From contig JAQTOX010000004.1 in assembly GCA_028713055.1 (NCBI GenBank), forward strand, positions 1 through 47,509: a stretch of DNA of 47,509 nucleotides, in the 5' to 3' direction. The DNA comes from Methylococcales bacterium. GTDB lineage: Bacteria; Pseudomonadota; Gammaproteobacteria; Methylococcales; Methylomonadaceae. Every line of letters begins with the position of its first letter. The stretch's first letter is position 1. The position numbers and the translations under genes are program-made. Under the pieces are notes generated by a model. That model was given only the letters and a program-made list of their open reading frames with translations, had not been told where the DNA came from and did no database searches. This document shows positions 5,628 to 13,478 of the stretch, one piece after another.

Positions 5628-6086
5628 ATGGAAAACGAAGTTATCAACACCAAACAACAAGAGTTTGTAGATTTTCAAGCGAGTCATGCGGTTTCTTTAC
5701 CAACCCTGCCGAATTTGCAAGATGCAGTTGAAGGCGATATTGCCCTCGGCTCAAATTATTGGACTCCAGTGGATGTTGGCGAGTTTAAGCGTGGCATTGT
5801 TTGCGGTATTGAGATTCAAGAGTACGAAAAAGTAGACGAAGTGACGGGGGAATTTTCTGTATTGAATTTGCCGGTCGTTGTTTTTGCAGAGCAACGCGCC
5901 GATTTATCGTGGTCAAAAATTTCAAATGGCAGCAAAAGACTGGTTGCGACAATCGAGCAAAGCATTAAAAGTGGATCAATCACTCCAATGCGTACCGCTT
6001 GCCAAATCAAGTATTTAGGAAAGGTTAAAAACAGTACCAATTCTTTCAAATCCGACACGTTTGAAGTGAAAACACTCATCATCTAA
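5628..6086 (+). CDS. Phage recombination-associated OB-fold-like protein
   Basis: A 152-residue soluble protein encoded just before the phage exonuclease. The core has a beta-rich pattern (YWTPVDVGEFKRGIVCGIEI, VVVFAEQ, GSKRLVATIEQSI) and ends with a charged beta stretch (IKYLGKVKN then SDTFEVKTL). This resembles small OB-fold proteins found beside phage recombinases and would suit single-stranded DNA binding. The fold call is by eye. No RecT, Erf or Red-beta annealing protein is visible in the window, so this protein may serve as partner of the exonuclease. Confidence 0.5.
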   Translation: MENEVINTKQQEFVDFQASHAVSLPTLPNLQDAVEGDIALGSNYWTPVDVGEFKRGIVCGIEIQEYEKVDEVTGEFSVLNLPVVVFAEQRADLSWSKISNGSKRLVATIEQSIKSGSITPMRTACQIKYLGKVKNSTNSFKSDTFEVKTLII

Positions 6087-6095
6087 TTTTGAAAT

Positions 6096-6118
6096 AGCGC
6101 GAGTGTAATACTCGCGCT
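6096..6118 (+). other. Perfect 9-bp stem-loop before the exonuclease gene
   Basis: AGCGCGAGT pairs with ACTCGCGCT around GTAAT, followed by TTCTT. It could act as a weak terminator or attenuator. The ribosome site of the exonuclease gene (TGGAGAA) begins five bases after it. Confidence 0.5.
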
Positions 6119-6133
6119 TTCTTGGAGAAAATT

Positions 6134-7756
6134 ATGTACACAGATTTTTCAGAATTACCCGTTATGCCATCATTTGCCAATGCAACGGAATCACAAACAT
6201 TAGCAGCGATTGAAGACGAAAACTCAATTGTTATGTCGCACAAAAAATACCCATTTTCTGCCAGTCGGATTCACAAAATTTGCACTGGAGAAGATGCGGG
6301 GTTTTTAAACACCACTGCTATGCTTGCTATTGAAGAAGGTTTTAAAGCGCAATTCAATGACGCACCGATTGTGCGCCAATCAAACAAAGCCTGTAATCAC
6401 GGGAACGAAAACGAGCAACACGCACTAGATGCGTTTGCCAAAGCATCGGGTTTTACGCTTTCCAACACGGGCGACAATCAAGCGGCTTTCACTTATGGCG
6501 AATATCTCGTGTCTCATCCTGACGCAACGGGCTATATCAACGGTGAATTAGATTTTTTGGTGGAAGTGAAATGTCCGTTTAATGGTGAAATTTTCGAGAG
6601 TTATTTCGACATCAAAGGCGCGGCGGATTTAAAAGCGATTGCGCCAAATTATTACTGGCAAATCGTCGCGCAACAATTATCAGCGGATTGTTTCAAAAGC
6701 TATTTCGTCGCATTTGACCCACGTCACGAAACTAAAAAACTGCACTGGACAACTATTTTTATCTCGCGTGAAGACATTGCGTTTTTAAAAAACAGAATCG
6801 CGCTTGCTGAAGATTATCTTTCGACACTCAAGGCAGAAGACGCGAAAAAAGCAGCATTTCAGGAAAGTGTTGAACCAGTTATTGAAATCAAACAATTACC
6901 TACAGTTGATTTAGATGTTGGGTTAGTCGCCACCTATCACGATAATCCGACCTGTTTAGTTAATTTGGTGGCAGAAAAGGCGGGTAATTTTGTGTTTGAT
7001 TGCAGTGTCAGCAAAGGGCGTGAAGCATGCCGCTCGCATTCTGCTAGCATTATTAAAACGATTGCACCTGCTTTGAACGCCTCGAAAATGTTGGCGGCGG
7101 ATGCAAAAAAAGTCATCGAAAAAGATTTGTTATTTCGTAAAGGTTTTGAATCGGGTATCCGTGAAGTTGCAGAACGTACCCGCCAACCGCTGACTGAGTG
7201 GGAACGTGAACAGGAACGTATTGCCTCTGAAGCTAAGGCGATTGAAGACAAAAAAGCGGCTGATATTCAAGCTGAAATAGATTATCAAGCCGCACATGAA
7301 TTGGCGATTACAGAAAATGAATTGTTTGATTTTCGCCGCGAAAAACAAGCGCGTGATAAGGCTGATGCCGAACGCATTGCAGAAGAACAACGCAAAGAAC
7401 GTGAAGCACAAGCCGTTGCGGATGCAGTCAAAGCAGAACAAGAACGCGCTCAACGTGAACAAGCTGAAAAAGACCGTCAGGCAAAAGAAGCTCTTGAGCG
7501 TGCAGAGCGTGAACGTATCGCCGCAGAACAACGCGCCGAACAAGCCGCGCAAGCTGAACGTGAAAAAATCATCCACGAACAATTCGAAAAAGAACGCAAA
7601 GAATACGAAGAATCACAGCGGATTGAGCATCGAATTTCTGTTGATGACGAAATCGTTAAAGCATTGATGTCGTACCGCTTTGATTTTGATACCGCTGTTC
7701 ATATCGTTGAATTGGCATCGACTGGAAAGTTGGGTGCGTTACAAATCAATTACTAA
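6134..7756 (+). CDS. YqaJ-family phage exonuclease fused to a coiled-coil domain
   Basis: A 540-residue protein, about twice the length of usual YqaJ/lambda-exonuclease proteins. Start is the ATG at 6134 (TTGGAGAAAATT before it). Residues about 35-225 hold the nuclease: SASRIHKI, GNENEQHALDAF, the metal-binding set HPDATGYING then ELDFLVEVKCP, and YYWQIVAQQL. These fit 5'-3' digestion of double-stranded DNA for recombination. Residues about 280-370 contain a second domain ending RQPLTEWEREQ. Residues about 370-505 are a long Ala/Glu/Arg/Lys/Gln coiled coil resembling separate TolA-like accessory proteins of other prophages. The fusion of both parts in one chain is the odd point. Confidence 0.8.
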   Translation: MYTDFSELPVMPSFANATESQTLAAIEDENSIVMSHKKYPFSASRIHKICTGEDAGFLNTTAMLAIEEGFKAQFNDAPIVRQSNKACNHGNENEQHALDAFAKASGFTLSNTGDNQAAFTYGEYLVSHPDATGYINGELDFLVEVKCPFNGEIFESYFDIKGAADLKAIAPNYYWQIVAQQLSADCFKSYFVAFDPRHETKKLHWTTIFISREDIAFLKNRIALAEDYLSTLKAEDAKKAAFQESVEPVIEIKQLPTVDLDVGLVATYHDNPTCLVNLVAEKAGNFVFDCSVSKGREACRSHSASIIKTIAPALNASKMLAADAKKVIEKDLLFRKGFESGIREVAERTRQPLTEWEREQERIASEAKAIEDKKAADIQAEIDYQAAHELAITENELFDFRREKQARDKADAERIAEEQRKEREAQAVADAVKAEQERAQREQAEKDRQAKEALERAERERIAAEQRAEQAAQAEREKIIHEQFEKERKEYEESQRIEHRISVDDEIVKALMSYRFDFDTAVHIVELASTGKLGALQINY

Positions 7757-7785
7757 AAACTAGACAAAACTAGGTAATCACAAAC

Positions 7786-7816
7786 CCGCCAATCAGAAAT
7801 GAAAGGCGGTTTTTTT
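7786..7816 (+). terminator. Rho-independent terminator after the exonuclease gene
   Basis: CCGCC (7786-7790) pairs with GGCGG (7805-7809), followed by seven T. The loop is 14 bases. Confidence 0.65.
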
Positions 7817-7834
7817 ATGCGAGAAAGAAAATTT

Positions 7835-7990
7835 ATGAAGTACAGAAATTCACGTTGGGGCGGATGCTCGTTGAAATTCGGGTTTGATTTACGGAGATTG
7901 ACAACAAAACCAATTCTTCAAATCAATCGACCGTGGAAATTTTATCGTTTTTGGATTTTTACGTTTAGATACGAATCATGGTGGATGTGA
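7835..7990 (+). CDS. Small Trp/Arg-rich hypothetical protein
   Basis: A 51-residue basic protein from the ATG at 7835 (GAGAAAG upstream); an ATG at 7817 would add six residues. It has five Trp and many Arg and Phe (PWKFYRFWIFTFRYESWWM at the end). Its TGA overlaps the next ATG in TGATG, which supports translation. No family recognised; the aromatic-basic tail could touch membranes or nucleic acid. Confidence 0.4.
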   Translation: MKYRNSRWGGCSLKFGFDLRRLTTKPILQINRPWKFYRFWIFTFRYESWWM

Positions 7991-8397
7991 TGACTAAAAA
8001 CCTCACCACAACAGACCATCAAAAAGCCCTCGCGCAAATTCAAAAGCACGGGGTAGCAAAATACCTGTCAACACAAGCGAATCGTGAGCGTACTGAAAGC
8101 GTCACGAAATTCGCCGACTATGTTGATGGAAACGGCAAAGCCTCTAGCAATCCTGCCATGTACAACGCAGGCATCAATCGAAAAATAAAAGAATTGTTTG
8201 GGCTGTCAAAAGACGAAATTACCGACGAATTGATGTTATCGGTGATTACACAGCTAGACATTGATATTGCTATGGCGCATCAAACGGGCATCAACGCGAA
8301 ATTAACCCGCGAACAAATAAGAAAGAACGTGCATCGTCTGTGTGAAATCGCGCATGAATCGTACAAATTAAAACAACAAGTTTTAGGAGGTTTGTAA
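7990..8397 (+). CDS. Hypothetical phage protein
   Basis: A 135-residue mostly helical protein beginning MTKNLTTTDHQKALAQIQKH. I chose the ATG at 7990 that overlaps the upstream stop over the in-frame ATG at 7978. The C-terminal half (LTREQIRKNVHRLCEIAHES) is basic and helical. The stop overlaps the next ATG (TAATG) after a strong GGAGG site. No family recognised; by position it is a partner of the DUF3102 protein. Confidence 0.55.
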   Translation: MTKNLTTTDHQKALAQIQKHGVAKYLSTQANRERTESVTKFADYVDGNGKASSNPAMYNAGINRKIKELFGLSKDEITDELMLSVITQLDIDIAMAHQTGINAKLTREQIRKNVHRLCEIAHESYKLKQQVLGGL

Positions 8398-9494
8398 TGA
8401 ACCAATTAACAGCACTTTCAACGCTTGCCGTTGAAATAGACGCATTGAACGAACAAGCCAACATCTTTGCCAATCAAGCCGTGATTTATGCAGCAAAAAG
8501 CGGTCAAAAATTGTTACTGGCAAAAGCGCAATGCAATCACGGTGAGTTTAAATCGTGGCTTGATGAGAATTGCAAAATCCCTTATTCGATGGCTAAAAAA
8601 TATATGCAATTAGCGGCAAATCGTACTGAATTACTTGATGATTCAAAAGGGCGTTTAAACGCCCTTTTGCCATCCGTCACACAAATGATTGAATTGTTAT
8701 CAGCAGACGAAAACGTGAATGAAGTTGTTGTAGCAAAAATTGAAGCTGGTGAAGACGTAACCATCAAAGAAATTAAACGTTTGAAAAAAGAAGCGGCTGA
8801 TTTGTTGGCAGAAAAACAAGCGATTCAAAGTGATTTGCTATCAGTAAAAAAATCGGCTGAAAACTACCAAACCATGTACAGCGAATCGAGCCGCCAACGT
8901 GACGAATTGCGTGACAATCAAGCGCAAATAATTAACGCAAAAGTTAGTGAAGAACAGGCTAAGTTAATACTTGAAAATTCCAATGCGTTGCAGAATGCAC
9001 AAAAACTAATTGATGACGCACAAGACACCATTGAACGTCTGCAACAAGAATCCGCTGATCAGCTTGAACGGTTCAAAAAAGAAAAAGACAAAGCGATTAA
9101 AGATGGTGTGTCGCGCGAATTGAATACGTTACAAACTGAAATCGACCAGAAACGTTACCAAATCGAGCAGCACGAAAAGGATATTGAATCGTTTAAAAAA
9201 ACAAAATCTGAACTGAACGCTGAAGTGGGTGCGTTGGCGATTCACAAAAAATCAATTAAGGACGTTAAAGAGAATTTAACGTTTTTAGCGGCTTGTTTTA
9301 CTGATGCGTTTGATACTGCGTGCATTCCAGTCGAAGTAATGAACGATTGGCAAGCTATTCATTACGCCGTTTCACAAATTAAGCGACAAATTGGAAGCTG
9401 GCTCGACCAAAAATCGATTGAAAGTAGCGCGATTATTAGTGATTTGGTTGACCTTGAAACCATCTTAGAAAACGCTGAAGAGGCGCACGCATGA
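8397..9494 (+). CDS. DUF3102-like coiled-coil protein
   Basis: A 365-residue protein. Residues about 1-80 match the DUF3102 pattern found in phage and plasmid proteins: an AVIYAAKSGQKLLLAKAQ helix, then HGEFKSWLDENC and SMAKKYMQLAANR, an HTH-like unit. Residues about 120-285 are a long coiled coil rich in Glu, Lys and Gln. The domain order of a DNA-binding head plus coiled coil recalls KfrA-like proteins, but the exact role is not known. It is coupled at both ends by overlapping start and stop codons, so it acts in a tight four-gene block. Confidence 0.65.
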   Translation: MNQLTALSTLAVEIDALNEQANIFANQAVIYAAKSGQKLLLAKAQCNHGEFKSWLDENCKIPYSMAKKYMQLAANRTELLDDSKGRLNALLPSVTQMIELLSADENVNEVVVAKIEAGEDVTIKEIKRLKKEAADLLAEKQAIQSDLLSVKKSAENYQTMYSESSRQRDELRDNQAQIINAKVSEEQAKLILENSNALQNAQKLIDDAQDTIERLQQESADQLERFKKEKDKAIKDGVSRELNTLQTEIDQKRYQIEQHEKDIESFKKTKSELNAEVGALAIHKKSIKDVKENLTFLAACFTDAFDTACIPVEVMNDWQAIHYAVSQIKRQIGSWLDQKSIESSAIISDLVDLETILENAEEAHA

Positions 9495-9781
9495 TCGAAC
9501 AACTCATACCACAACACACACCCGCGCCTTGGCGAGTGCGAAATGAATTTGGGCGACTTTTAGTAATCGCGACCGTTTCAGAATTGGAGATTGCCGAAGT
9601 TAAATGGCTTTCTGACTGCGAAGACGAAGGGGATACAGAAGAAGCCAATGCCAAACTCTTCGCCGCCGCGCCTGAGTTGCTGGCGGCTTTGGTTGATATT
9701 GTTAAAGCATCGGATGGAGTATCGGTAGAAGGCATTGATTTGTCTAATGCCTGTGCCGCCATCGCCAAAGCCACGCAATAA
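9491..9781 (+). CDS. Conserved small phage protein
   Basis: A 96-residue acidic protein of a common phage type. The family marks are HTPAPWRVRN at the start and EANAKLFAAAPELLAALVDI in the middle, followed by AIAKAT at the end. Function is unknown in the family. Its ATG overlaps the DUF3102 stop by four bases, and a terminator follows. Confidence 0.65.
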   Translation: MIEQLIPQHTPAPWRVRNEFGRLLVIATVSELEIAEVKWLSDCEDEGDTEEANAKLFAAAPELLAALVDIVKASDGVSVEGIDLSNACAAIAKATQ

Positions 9782-9800
9782 CTTTTGACAAAACTCACCC

Positions 9801-9820
9801 GCCCCGCAAGGGGCTTTTTA
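9801..9820 (+). terminator. Rho-independent terminator
   Basis: GCCCC pairs with GGGGC around GCAA (a stable tetraloop), followed by TTTTTA. Confidence 0.7.
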
Positions 9821-9836
9821 TTTGGAGAATTAACTC

Positions 9837-10373
9837 ATGAGTACCACCAACTACAACACCACGTTCATTCAAAACCGAATGAAATTAACGCTTAACGTCA
9901 ATGGCAATTCAAAGCCTGTTGAAGAACCTGTGAAAACGGAATCTGAAAAACCGCTAGTAATTTTGTTTGATAAAGTTGAAGTCGAAATGGACGACATCAA
10001 ACAAAAATTGAAAGCATCAAAAAAGGCTATCGTTGCGCGTTTTGGTTCGATGACACCAGACGAAAATGAATTACCTGAAAAAGGTCGCGCCGTGTTGAAG
10101 AAAATGTTGTATCACCATCAACGACTATTGAACGCGCTGAATTCACGGCAACTAAAACGAAAAGATTTAAAACTGCATTTGACTGCCGAACGTCGAGAGC
10201 TTGAAAAAGAAGCAAAGTGCGAAAATTGCGGCAAGCTAATGATTGCTAAAACCGAATATGAAGCTGCGTTGAACAGTTTGAAAATCAGCATCGACAAAGA
10301 AAAATTCAAGCATCCAGAACACATTGCCAAGATGCTACAAAAAATTAACGATGTGCTAGAGCGTAATAAATAA
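9837..10373 (+). CDS. Hypothetical phage protein with a CxxC motif
   Basis: A 178-residue basic protein preceded by TTTGGAGAA. Residues about 50-120 are helical and positively charged (HHQRLLNALNSRQLKRKDLK). One CENCG motif is present near residue 132; with no second CxxC, a single chain cannot make a normal zinc ribbon, so a metal site would need a dimer. No family recognised. Confidence 0.55.
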   Translation: MSTTNYNTTFIQNRMKLTLNVNGNSKPVEEPVKTESEKPLVILFDKVEVEMDDIKQKLKASKKAIVARFGSMTPDENELPEKGRAVLKKMLYHHQRLLNALNSRQLKRKDLKLHLTAERRELEKEAKCENCGKLMIAKTEYEAALNSLKISIDKEKFKHPEHIAKMLQKINDVLERNK

Positions 10374-10646
10374 TTTGACGTGGATAATTTTGCGGGTGTA
10401 TGCTTTCGCCACTGCCAAAAAAAGGTAGTCGGGATTAGCCTCTCGCTGAAGTCTTCAACGCCAAAGGGCGTAAGCTCTATTTTTTTGTCCAAAATTTATA
10501 TGATGGGCTTTGATTTTGAGCCGTAGAAATACGGGCTGGTTTGTTGAAACACCAGTAAGGCTAACTCGTGATTGAAGTCCGTCACCATAACTCTCTTACC
10601 TTTTATGGCGACGATTTACTAATTTTTTTAATAGGAATCGTTCAAT
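10374..10646 (+). other. Gene-free leader of the KilA-N gene with stem-loops
   Basis: No convincing gene. Visible structure includes CGCC-AAA-GGCG followed further on by a T-run (near 10470-10486), and CTGGT pairing with ACCAG (near 10535-10555) inside a larger AGCC/GGCT pairing. A GTG frame from 10568 overlaps the KilA-N start but is unsupported. The region may be a translation-control leader, which is only a suggestion. Confidence 0.3.
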
Positions 10647-11579
10647 ATGAACACAAACATTTTAGCCATTTCTGGCATTTCAATCAAACAAGATTCACAC
10701 GGTCGTTTTTGCTTAAATGATTTACACAAAGCTGCTGGTGGTGAAAAGCGTCATCAACCTTCACGCTGGTTAATTATTCAACAAACAATTGAATTGATTG
10801 AAGAGTTAAAAAGCACTCCCCGAATTCAGGGAGTGGAACAAAATCAACCAGTTGAAACGATAAATGGTGGTAATTTGCGTGGAACTTACGCGGATAAGGA
10901 ACTCGTCTACGCTTACGCGACTTGGATAAGTGCGAAATTCTTTTTGTCAGTGATTCGTGCTTATGATGCGATTGTTTCTAAACCTGCCTACGCTTTGCGT
11001 GACCTTCCAACAGCCACACCGAAAACCTTAACCCCTGCGATGCTACGTCACATTAACAAACGTGTTGCATGGCTCGTTAAAAATCAAGTTGGCACAAGTT
11101 ACAAAGCGTTGGGTGGTGACATCTTAGAAAAATTCAACGTGAACAAACGTGAAAATATCCCGCTTGGAAAGTACGCCGAAGTTTGTGACTTTTTGAATTG
11201 CGAACCCGACGAAAAGGCGTTACAAGGTGAATTGATTGAACCTGTTGCCGTCGAATATCAACCGCCTAAAGGGATGGTGTTAATTGCCGAAAGTGAGCTG
11301 GAAAACTTGCTTCAAGCATTAGACAACGCCAAAATCCCTGATGATATGGTGGTTGTATCGAAACGAGAATTTAAAGCACTACAAAATCTTATAGGTTTAA
11401 ATTTTATGCCTTCAATTCCAAAAAACATGGTGTTAATTGGCATAGAACAACTTATCGATTTTAAGAAAATGGCGTTACCGCTTCAACTTGCTGATTTAAA
11501 ATTCTTTGTCGAACAGGCTGGCGGATTAGTTTTAACAAAGTCAGAAGTCGATAAAATGAAAGGCGTGTTAAAAGCCTAA
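10647..11579 (+). CDS. KilA-N domain protein, possible antirepressor
   Basis: A 310-residue protein with an N-terminal KilA-N domain (residues about 1-110): ISIKQDSHGRFCLNDLHKAA, then SRWLI and GTYADKELVYAYATWISAKF. KilA-N is a DNA-binding domain of phage and viral proteins, some of which act as antirepressors. Residues about 130-190 form a second helical domain (LTPAMLRHINKRVAWLVKNQ), and the rest is less clear. The repressor of this element has no self-cleavage domain, so an antirepressor could serve induction; that is inference. AGGAA lies upstream, a terminator downstream. Confidence 0.7.
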   Translation: MNTNILAISGISIKQDSHGRFCLNDLHKAAGGEKRHQPSRWLIIQQTIELIEELKSTPRIQGVEQNQPVETINGGNLRGTYADKELVYAYATWISAKFFLSVIRAYDAIVSKPAYALRDLPTATPKTLTPAMLRHINKRVAWLVKNQVGTSYKALGGDILEKFNVNKRENIPLGKYAEVCDFLNCEPDEKALQGELIEPVAVEYQPPKGMVLIAESELENLLQALDNAKIPDDMVVVSKREFKALQNLIGLNFMPSIPKNMVLIGIEQLIDFKKMALPLQLADLKFFVEQAGGLVLTKSEVDKMKGVLKA

Positions 11580-11623
11580 CCTTTCACGCGCCATAAGGAC
11601 GTGGCACAACAATTTTAACCATA

Positions 11624-11657
11624 AGCCTCGCACTCGAAAGATTGCGGGGCTTTTTTA
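11624..11657 (+). terminator. Rho-independent terminator after KilA-N
   Basis: AGCCTCGC (11624-11631) pairs with GCGGGGCT (11644-11651) with one wobble, followed by a T-run. Confidence 0.75.
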
Positions 11658-11710
11658 TGACCACACAATAACCGCGCGACGTTGCGGACGTGAAAGCGTA
11701 GAAGCGTTGG

Positions 11711-11751
11711 CAACCAAGCGCGAGAGTGGTTGTGACTGAAAAACCTCGCGC
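11711..11751 (+). ncRNA. Candidate H-type pseudoknot RNA
   Basis: Two perfect helices interlock: CAACCA (11711-11716) with TGGTTG (11727-11732), and GCGCGAG (11718-11724) with CTCGCGC (11745-11751). The order A-B-A'-B' is a pseudoknot. It lies in a 297-base gene-free gap (11580-11876) between two rho-independent terminators, so a short independent RNA is possible. A type III toxin-antitoxin RNA is an idea, but no ToxN-like gene is next to it. The same pairing would also exist on the other strand. Confidence 0.4.
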
Positions 11752-11827
11752 AATCAGGGCAGCGAGACCTCCTTAACCTTTCATTGGGCGAAAAATGTTA
11801 GTCATGTCCTGTAATTTTTTTTAATCA

Positions 11828-11861
11828 AATCCTTCGCGCCACACGGTTCGAGGGATTTTTT
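11828..11861 (+). terminator. Rho-independent terminator before the excisionase gene
   Basis: AATCCTTCG pairs with CGAGGGATT (9 pairs, one wobble) around a 12-base loop, followed by TTTTTAT. It separates the possible RNA gene from the excisionase-integrase pair. Confidence 0.7.
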
Positions 11862-11876
11862 ATTTTGGAGTAAAAA

Positions 11877-12209
11877 ATGAAAAGTTTAACCCTTGAAGAA
11901 GCCGCAGATTTTCTGAAAATGAATGCAGAAGTATTACGGAGTAAAGCCAAAGCGGGAAAAATACCAGGAGGAAAACCAGGAAAATGCTGGGTATTCATAA
12001 AAGAACATCTTGCTGATTTTGTCAGCGGTCGAGATAATTCACACGGGCGTTTGCTTCGTGTCATTGATGGAGGTAAGTCATGCCAATCTTTAAACGAACA
12101 AACGGTAAAAACTGGATTATCCAAGTCACGTTACCAAACGGTAAGCGAATACAACAAAGTGCTGGGACGGACAACAAACAGCAAGCCCAAGAACTGCACG
12201 ACACGCTAA
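11877..12209 (+). CDS. Excisionase-like HTH protein
   Basis: A 110-residue protein with an excisionase-type winged HTH at residues 1-55 (LTLEEAADFLKMNAEVLRSK, then GKIPGGKPGKCWVF). Such small proteins bend att-site DNA and steer the integrase toward excision. A GGAG site lies upstream. The frame overlaps the integrase gene by 130 bases, far more than usual. The C-terminal 43 residues are thus encoded in the integrase region and may be a recent extension. Confidence 0.7.
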   Translation: MKSLTLEEAADFLKMNAEVLRSKAKAGKIPGGKPGKCWVFIKEHLADFVSGRDNSHGRLLRVIDGGKSCQSLNEQTVKTGLSKSRYQTVSEYNKVLGRTTNSKPKNCTTR

Positions 12210-13123
12210 AGGCACAATTGTGGCGTGAAAGTAAGTTGGGTGAAAAACCAAAATACAGTTGGGAACAGGCGGTAATTCGCTGGATGACCGAACAATCACA
12301 TAAACGTAGCCTGATTGATGACAAACGTATTTTTAACTGGCTGCATGATTATTTACACGGTGTAACGCTCGAATCGATTACGAAAGTAAAAATTGAGCAA
12401 ATCAAGCAAGTTAAAATCGATACAGGTGTAACCAATGCGACCGTTAATCGAATGCTTGCGCTGTTGCGTTCAGTTTTAAATCGTGCTGAAAAAGAGTGGG
12501 AATGGATTGATAAATCACCACACGTTCGATTATTACCCGAAGAACAAGGTCGTGTGCGTTGGCTAACGTTTGAAGAATCTGAAAGATTGCTTGCAGAATT
12601 ACCAGAGCACCTTGCTGCAATGGCGCGTTTTACGCTGGCAACAGGCTTGCGTGCAAGCAATGTTAGCGGCTTGGAATGGTCACAAATTGATATGCAGCGG
12701 CGTTGTGCGTGGATTTATGCTGATCAAGCAAAAGGCAAAAAATCGATTGCTGTGCCGCTTAATAATGATGCTTTAACTGTTATCCGTTCTCAAATTGGCA
12801 AGCACCCTGATTTTGTTTTTACTTACAAAGGCAATCCAATTTTAGGACAACAAAGCACAAAGGCGTGGTGGGCAGCCTTAAAACGGGCTGGAATTGAGAA
12901 TTTTCGGTGGCACGATTTACGGCATACTTGGGCGAGTTGGCATATTCAAAACGGTACACCGATTCACATTTTGCAAGAATTGGGTGGCTGGTCAGATTCG
13001 GACATGGTTAAGCGTTACGCGCATTTATCACCGTTGCACTTATCGGGTTACGCGAGTAACGTTGATGCAAAATCGATGCACCCACAAAAAAGCCCTGCTA
13101 ACGTAATCCGTTGCAGGGCTTGA
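12080..13123 (+). CDS. int: Tyrosine-type site-specific integrase
   Basis: A 347-residue phage integrase that joins the element to its chromosomal site and, with the excisionase, removes it. The catalytic set is complete: Arg191 (TGLRASN), a Lys near 219, His278 and Arg281 (HDLRHTW), Trp304 (GGWSDSD) and the nucleophile Tyr313 (RYAHLSP). An N-terminal arm-binding part and a core-binding domain (residues about 55-145) precede it. The ATG has GGAGG 7 bases upstream. The gene ends 6 bases from the 3' end of tRNA-Thr, pointing to that tRNA as attachment site. Its last 12 codons hold the minus-strand terminator of the tRNA operon. Confidence 0.93.
   Translation: MPIFKRTNGKNWIIQVTLPNGKRIQQSAGTDNKQQAQELHDTLKAQLWRESKLGEKPKYSWEQAVIRWMTEQSHKRSLIDDKRIFNWLHDYLHGVTLESITKVKIEQIKQVKIDTGVTNATVNRMLALLRSVLNRAEKEWEWIDKSPHVRLLPEEQGRVRWLTFEESERLLAELPEHLAAMARFTLATGLRASNVSGLEWSQIDMQRRCAWIYADQAKGKKSIAVPLNNDALTVIRSQIGKHPDFVFTYKGNPILGQQSTKAWWAALKRAGIENFRWHDLRHTWASWHIQNGTPIHILQELGGWSDSDMVKRYAHLSPLHLSGYASNVDAKSMHPQKSPANVIRCRA
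13086..13120 (-). terminator. tRNA-operon terminator located inside the integrase gene
   Basis: On the minus strand AGCCCTGC pairs with GCAGGGCT (13120-13113 with 13098-13091), followed by a T-run. It lies 10 bases after the tRNA-Thr 3' end and fully inside the int coding region, so the element itself seems to supply the tRNA operon's terminator. Confidence 0.75.
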
Positions 13124-13129
13124 TTTATA

Positions 13130-13205
<76 letters not shown>

Positions 13206-13209
13206 AAAC

Positions 13210-13283
13210 TGGAGGCTGCGAGCGGAGTCGAACCGCTCTAGATGGCTTTGCAGGCCACTGCATAACCGATTTGCTACGCAGCC
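13210..13283 (-). tRNA. tRNA-Cys(GCA)
   Basis: A 74-base tRNA with encoded CCA. The acceptor stem is GGCTGCG/CGCAGCC, and the anticodon loop CTGCAAA reads GCA. It lies four bases upstream of tRNA-Thr in the transcript. Confidence 0.93.
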
Positions 13284-13300
13284 GTTAAGTTTAGATAAAC

Positions 13301-13323
13301 AAAAAAGCCGCGAACTTCGCGGC
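13301..13323 (-). terminator. Terminator between tRNA-Gly and tRNA-Cys
   Basis: GCCGCGAA and TTCGCGGC pair around a single C; on the minus strand a TTTTTT run follows. It would end part of the transcripts after tRNA-Gly, leaving read-through to supply tRNA-Cys and tRNA-Thr. Confidence 0.7.
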
Positions 13324-13331
13324 TTAAAAAC

Positions 13332-13406
13332 TGGAGCGGGAAACGAGATTCGAACTCGCGACCCCAACCTTGGCAAGGTTGTGCTCTACCACTGAGCTAT
13401 TCCCGC
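13332..13406 (-). tRNA. tRNA-Gly(GCC)
   Basis: A 75-base tRNA with encoded CCA. The acceptor stem begins GCGGGAA, and the anticodon loop TTGGCAA in stem CAACC/GGTTG reads GCC. It is the first tRNA of the cluster, directly behind a strong promoter. Confidence 0.94.
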
Positions 13407-13432
13407 GTTTCAACACTTGAAACGATTCGGGT

Positions 13433-13461
13433 ATTGTAAATATCGTTAATTAAATAGTCAA
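13433..13461 (-). promoter_or_regulatory. Near-consensus sigma-70 promoter of the tRNA cluster
   Basis: On the minus strand TTGACT (13461-13456), a 17-base AT-rich spacer and TACAAT (13438-13433), about 27 bases before tRNA-Gly. The match and spacing are those of a strong stable-RNA promoter. Confidence 0.8.
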
Positions 13462-13478
13462 CCTTTTTTACAAAATTT

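Noticed and set aside
7130-7582. Phe-rich minus-strand frame opposite the exonuclease coiled coil
   Set aside because: A shadow of the Glu/Lys/Ala-rich coiled coil; Phe and Leu runs arise from the reversed codons.
11711-11751. Type III toxin-antitoxin (ToxIN-like) locus
   Set aside because: The pseudoknot is present only once and no ToxN-like gene is adjacent. Kept only as an RNA candidate.
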